From assembly GCF_002934365.1 (NCBI RefSeq), contig NZ_PTIY01000005.1, positions 124,001 through 188,000 on the forward strand: a stretch of DNA of 64,000 nucleotides, given 5' to 3'. The stretch is from Methylobacter tundripaludum (lineage in GTDB: Bacteria; Pseudomonadota; Gammaproteobacteria; Methylococcales; Methylomonadaceae). Positions 61,285-64,000 of the stretch are shown piece after piece. Position numbers and translations under genes: made by a program. The notes beneath the pieces are model-generated. The model searched no databases. It was not told the DNA's origin and worked only from the letters and a program-made list of their open reading frames with translations. The number at the start of each line of letters is the position of its first letter. The stretch's first letter is position 1.

Positions 61285-62232
61285 TCAGTCTTCCTGATCC
61301 GGCTGATGGCCGGCATCATCCGCTTCAGCAATTACTTCCAGATCTGTATCCGCAGCGGCGCGTTGGGCAATAGCGTCTCTACCGGCCATCAGTATCGCCA
61401 AAATAGCGGCTATTTTGTCGCGCATTTCACGCCTGTCGATAATCATATCGATAGCGCCATGCTCCTGTAAAAACTCGCTGCGCTGGAAGCCTTCCGGCAG
61501 TTTCTCACGGACGGTTTGCTCTATGACTCTGGGGCCTGCAAAGCCGATCAAGGCATTGGGTTCGGCAACATTAATGTCGCCCAGCATGGCTAAACTGGCT
61601 GAAACGCCGCCCATGGTCGGGTCGGTCATAAACGAAATATACGGCAGTCCCGCCTCGGACAACTTGGTTAACGCCGCGCTGGTTTTCGCCATCTGGAACA
61701 ATGAAAACAACGACTCCTGCATACGCGCGCCACCACTGGCCGTAAACACAATAAACGGTACGCCCAATTCCAGGCTTTTGTTGATGCCGCGAACAAATTT
61801 TTCACCGACCACCGAACCCATCGACCCGCCCATAAAACCGAAATCGAACGCAGCTGCAACAATATCCCGGCCCTTTAACTGACCTTTCATGACCACCAGC
61901 GCATCGTTTTCTTTAGTCTGTTTTTGCGCCTGTGTAACACGGTCTTTATATTTCTTGCTATCTTTGAATCTCAACGGATCGACGGGCTTAACATTTTTTC
62001 CGATCTCTTCATGGCCGCCCTCGTCCAAAAACATATTCAATCGCGTTCTGGCCGAAATGCGCATGTGATGCTCGCATTTTGGACAAACACTGAAATTTCT
62101 TTCCAGTTCCGTATTGTAAAGAATCGCATTACAGCTAGGGCACTTATTCCACAATCCTTCGGGTACGGCGCCTTTTTTATTCGACCCTTCCGTTCTAATT
62201 GTTGAAGGGATTAACTTTTCAAACCAACTCAT
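61285..62232 (-). CDS. accD: Acetyl-CoA carboxylase carboxyltransferase subunit beta
   Basis: The 315-residue subunit carries the four-Cys zinc ribbon (CPSC and CPKC) and the carboxyltransferase core ([19 protein letters not shown]). With AccA, it transfers carboxyl to acetyl-CoA for fatty acid synthesis. It follows trpA, as usual. Confidence 0.96.
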   Translation of the reverse strand: MSWFEKLIPSTIRTEGSNKKGAVPEGLWNKCPSCNAILYNTELERNFSVCPKCEHHMRISARTRLNMFLDEGGHEEIGKNVKPVDPLRFKDSKKYKDRVTQAQKQTKENDALVVMKGQLKGRDIVAAAFDFGFMGGSMGSVVGEKFVRGINKSLELGVPFIVFTASGGARMQESLFSLFQMAKTSAALTKLSEAGLPYISFMTDPTMGGVSASLAMLGDINVAEPNALIGFAGPRVIEQTVREKLPEGFQRSEFLQEHGAIDMIIDRREMRDKIAAILAILMAGRDAIAQRAAADTDLEVIAEADDAGHQPDQED

Positions 62233-62302
62233 TCATATGCCCCATTGTGTTGCTGTTGCCTGATGGACTTTCTTGCGTCAGCCCATCCTACTTATCTATT
62301 CT

Positions 62303-63106
62303 CTAGTTATCCATTGCCTGGCGCATGGCGACCAATAACTCGACTATTTCGTTTTTAGCGCGTTCCGGCTCATCCAGATTGGCTTCAATTTTGCTGATCA
62401 GAGCGCTGCCAATGACTACACCGTCACCTAAGCCTGCAACCGTCTTTGCCGTTTGTGCATCTTTGACGCCAAAACCGATGGCCACAGGCAAGCGGGTATT
62501 GGCCCTGATTCGATTGAGCTTGGCTTCGACATCCGCAGTATTCAGATGTCCGGCGCCGGTTACGCCTTTCAGCGAAACATAATAAATATAACCGCTGCCG
62601 GCAGTGTCCATTTTCTTAATACGCTCATCACTGCTGTTGGGCGCCAATAGAAAAATCGGATCAATGTCACGCGCTTTCAGCAAGGCAACGCATTCTTCCG
62701 CTTCTTCCGGCGGCAAATCGACGGTTAAAACACCATCAATCTCGGCGCGTTGGGCGGCATTGGCAAAATCTTCGTAACCCATAGCTTCGATAGGATTCAC
62801 GTAACCCATCAGCACCACCGGCGTATGTTGATTGGTTTTCCGAAATTCCGCCGCGATCGCCAATGTCCGCCGTAAGCTCATTTTATGTTCTAAAGCGCGC
62901 TCACTGGCCCGCTGAATAACCGGGCCGTCCACCATAGGATCGGAAAACGGCACGCCCAATTCGATAATATCAACGCCGGCTTCGACCATTGCATGCATCA
63001 TCGGCAAGGTAAAACCGGGTCTCGGATCGCCAGCGGTAATAAACGGGATTAACGCCTTGCGGCCTGTTTTGGATAATGCTTCAAATGTAGCGGCTAATCG
63101 GCTCAC
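62303..63106 (-). CDS. trpA: Tryptophan synthase alpha subunit
   Basis: The 267-residue TIM-barrel protein cleaves indole-glycerol phosphate. It has the catalytic Glu in [17 protein letters not shown] and Asp in [14 protein letters not shown]. Its ATG overlaps the trpB stop by 4 bases, giving coupled translation of the two subunits. Confidence 0.96.
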   Translation of the reverse strand: MSRLAATFEALSKTGRKALIPFITAGDPRPGFTLPMMHAMVEAGVDIIELGVPFSDPMVDGPVIQRASERALEHKMSLRRTLAIAAEFRKTNQHTPVVLMGYVNPIEAMGYEDFANAAQRAEIDGVLTVDLPPEEAEECVALLKARDIDPIFLLAPNSSDERIKKMDTAGSGYIYYVSLKGVTGAGHLNTADVEAKLNRIRANTRLPVAIGFGVKDAQTAKTVAGLGDGVVIGSALISKIEANLDEPERAKNEIVELLVAMRQAMDN

Positions 63107-64000
63107 AGTTCTATCCCCTCGCGTTGCGCCATCGTTTGCATGTCTTTATCGCCGCGACCGGACAGGCAGACAATGATAATGTCGTCTTTGCTCATAGTCG
63201 GCGCAAGCTTCATCGTGTAAGCCATCGCATGGCTGGATTCCAACGCTGGAATAATGCCTTCCATCCGGGTCAATGAATGAAAACCTTCCAACGCCTCATT
63301 GTCGGTAATATTGACATACTCGGCCCTACCGGTATCTTTCAGCCAGGCGTGTTCAGGGCCTACGCCCGGATAATCGAGACCCGCTGAAATGGAGTGCGTT
63401 TCGATGATTTCACCATCGTCATCTTCCATCAGGTAAGTCCGGTTGCCATGCAGCACGCCGGGACGGCCAGCGCATAAAGGCGCGGAATGCCGGCCTGTTT
63501 CAATGCCGTCGCCGGCTGCTTCGACACCGATCATTTTTACCGAACGGTCGTCGATAAACGGGTAAAACAAACCGATGGCGTTCGATCCGCCGCCAACGCA
63601 GGCAACCAGCGCATCCGGCAAGCGCCCGGCTTGGTCCAGGCATTGCTGTCTGGCTTCGCGACCGATGATGGCCTGAAAATCCCTGACCATTGCTGGATAA
63701 GGATGCGGGCCCGCAACCGTACCGATGATATAAAAGGTGTTGTCGACATTGGTCACCCAATCCCTGAGCGCCTCGTTCAACGCATCTTTTAAGGTTTTTG
63801 AACCGGACTCAACGGCGACAACTTTCGCACCCAGCAACTTCATCCGGTACACATTTAAAGACTGCCGCGCAACATCGACGGCGCCCATGTAAACCACGCA
63901 TTCCAGGCCCAGCCTTGCTGCAACCGTCGCCGTCGCCACGCCATGCTGACCGGCTCCGGTTTCGGCAATAATCCGTGTCTTTCCCATGCGTTTGGCCAAC
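63103..64000 (-). CDS. trpB: Tryptophan synthase beta subunit (N-terminus outside window)
   Basis: About 298 C-terminal residues are present, and the frame runs off the right edge. The segments [20 protein letters not shown] and [14 protein letters not shown] (PLP phosphate loop) identify TrpB. The N-terminal part with the PLP lysine lies beyond the window. It combines indole and serine to make tryptophan. Confidence 0.96.
   Translation of the reverse strand, partial: LAKRMGKTRIIAETGAGQHGVATATVAARLGLECVVYMGAVDVARQSLNVYRMKLLGAKVVAVESGSKTLKDALNEALRDWVTNVDNTFYIIGTVAGPHPYPAMVRDFQAIIGREARQQCLDQAGRLPDALVACVGGGSNAIGLFYPFIDDRSVKMIGVEAAGDGIETGRHSAPLCAGRPGVLHGNRTYLMEDDDGEIIETHSISAGLDYPGVGPEHAWLKDTGRAEYVNITDNEALEGFHSLTRMEGIIPALESSHAMAYTMKLAPTMSKDDIIIVCLSGRGDKDMQTMAQREGIEL

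Overview
The window reads as chromosomal DNA of a free-living Gram-negative gammaproteobacterium of roughly 50% GC. The gene orders nrdR-ribD-ribE-ribBA-ribH-nusB-thiL-pgpA and trpB-trpA-accD-folC-dedD-cvpA-purF-metZ are standard for that class. The density of cyclic-di-GMP and PP2C/SpoIIE signalling genes, together with many short palindromic repeats, would fit an order such as Methylococcales. That is an inference: no methane-oxidation gene lies in the window. No rRNA, tRNA, CRISPR array or complete insertion sequence was seen.

Layout, left to right. 1-3.5 kb (minus strand): a probable operon of an HD-GYP response regulator, an HPt-REC-REC-GGDEF diguanylate cyclase and an HPt-pseudoreceiver protein cut by the window edge. 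3.6-6.3 kb: a P-type ATPase resembling the Na+/K+ (P2C) group. 6.4-6.8 kb: a small membrane protein and a MITE-like inverted-repeat element. 6.9-15.5 kb: the most unusual locus. A tightly overlapping minus-strand operon encodes an NMT1/THI5-like binding protein, a Cache-HAMP-SpoIIE phosphatase, a giant lipoprotein with tandem substrate-binding lobes fused to an ABC permease, an ABC ATPase fused to an RsbW-like ATPase domain, and a STAS anti-sigma-factor antagonist. A convergent gene encodes a free RsbW-like kinase. 16.5-18.8 kb: a second partner-switching module of the SiaA-SiaB-SiaC type, with no siaD beside it.

19.3-24.1 kb holds housekeeping genes (SH3-domain membrane protein, argF, argD, hemF, rpiA). 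24.1-24.5 kb holds a decayed REP-associated tyrosine transposase between palindromes. 24.5-30.8 kb is a giant LEPR/DUF4347 repeat-rich surface protein gene broken by a one-base insertion inside one of three near-identical 480-bp repeats. prfC, a PilZ protein and a histone-deacetylase-like hydrolase follow.

34.8-48.5 kb (plus strand) is a signalling and secretion cluster: GAF-HD-GYP, CHASE2-adenylate cyclase, a filamentous-haemagglutinin-type TpsA exoprotein with a 72-codon Asn/Ser tract, a double-FecR protein, the TpsB outer-membrane transporter, and a multi-PAS SpoIIE phosphatase. 48.6-64 kb returns to core metabolism: lipid, thiamine and riboflavin genes, nrdR, a class II aldolase, glutaredoxin, metZ, purF, cvpA, dedD, folC, accD, trpA and partial trpB. 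Several dispersed hairpins and a ten-copy 7-bp tandem repeat sit between these genes.

Taken together, the window carries three SpoIIE-type phosphatases, two free ATPase kinases of the RsbW/SiaB type plus one fused to a transporter ATPase, two antagonist-type targets (STAS and SiaC), one GGDEF enzyme, two HD-GYP enzymes, one PilZ protein and one class III nucleotide cyclase. It looks like a regulatory hub for surface attachment and nutrient sensing.
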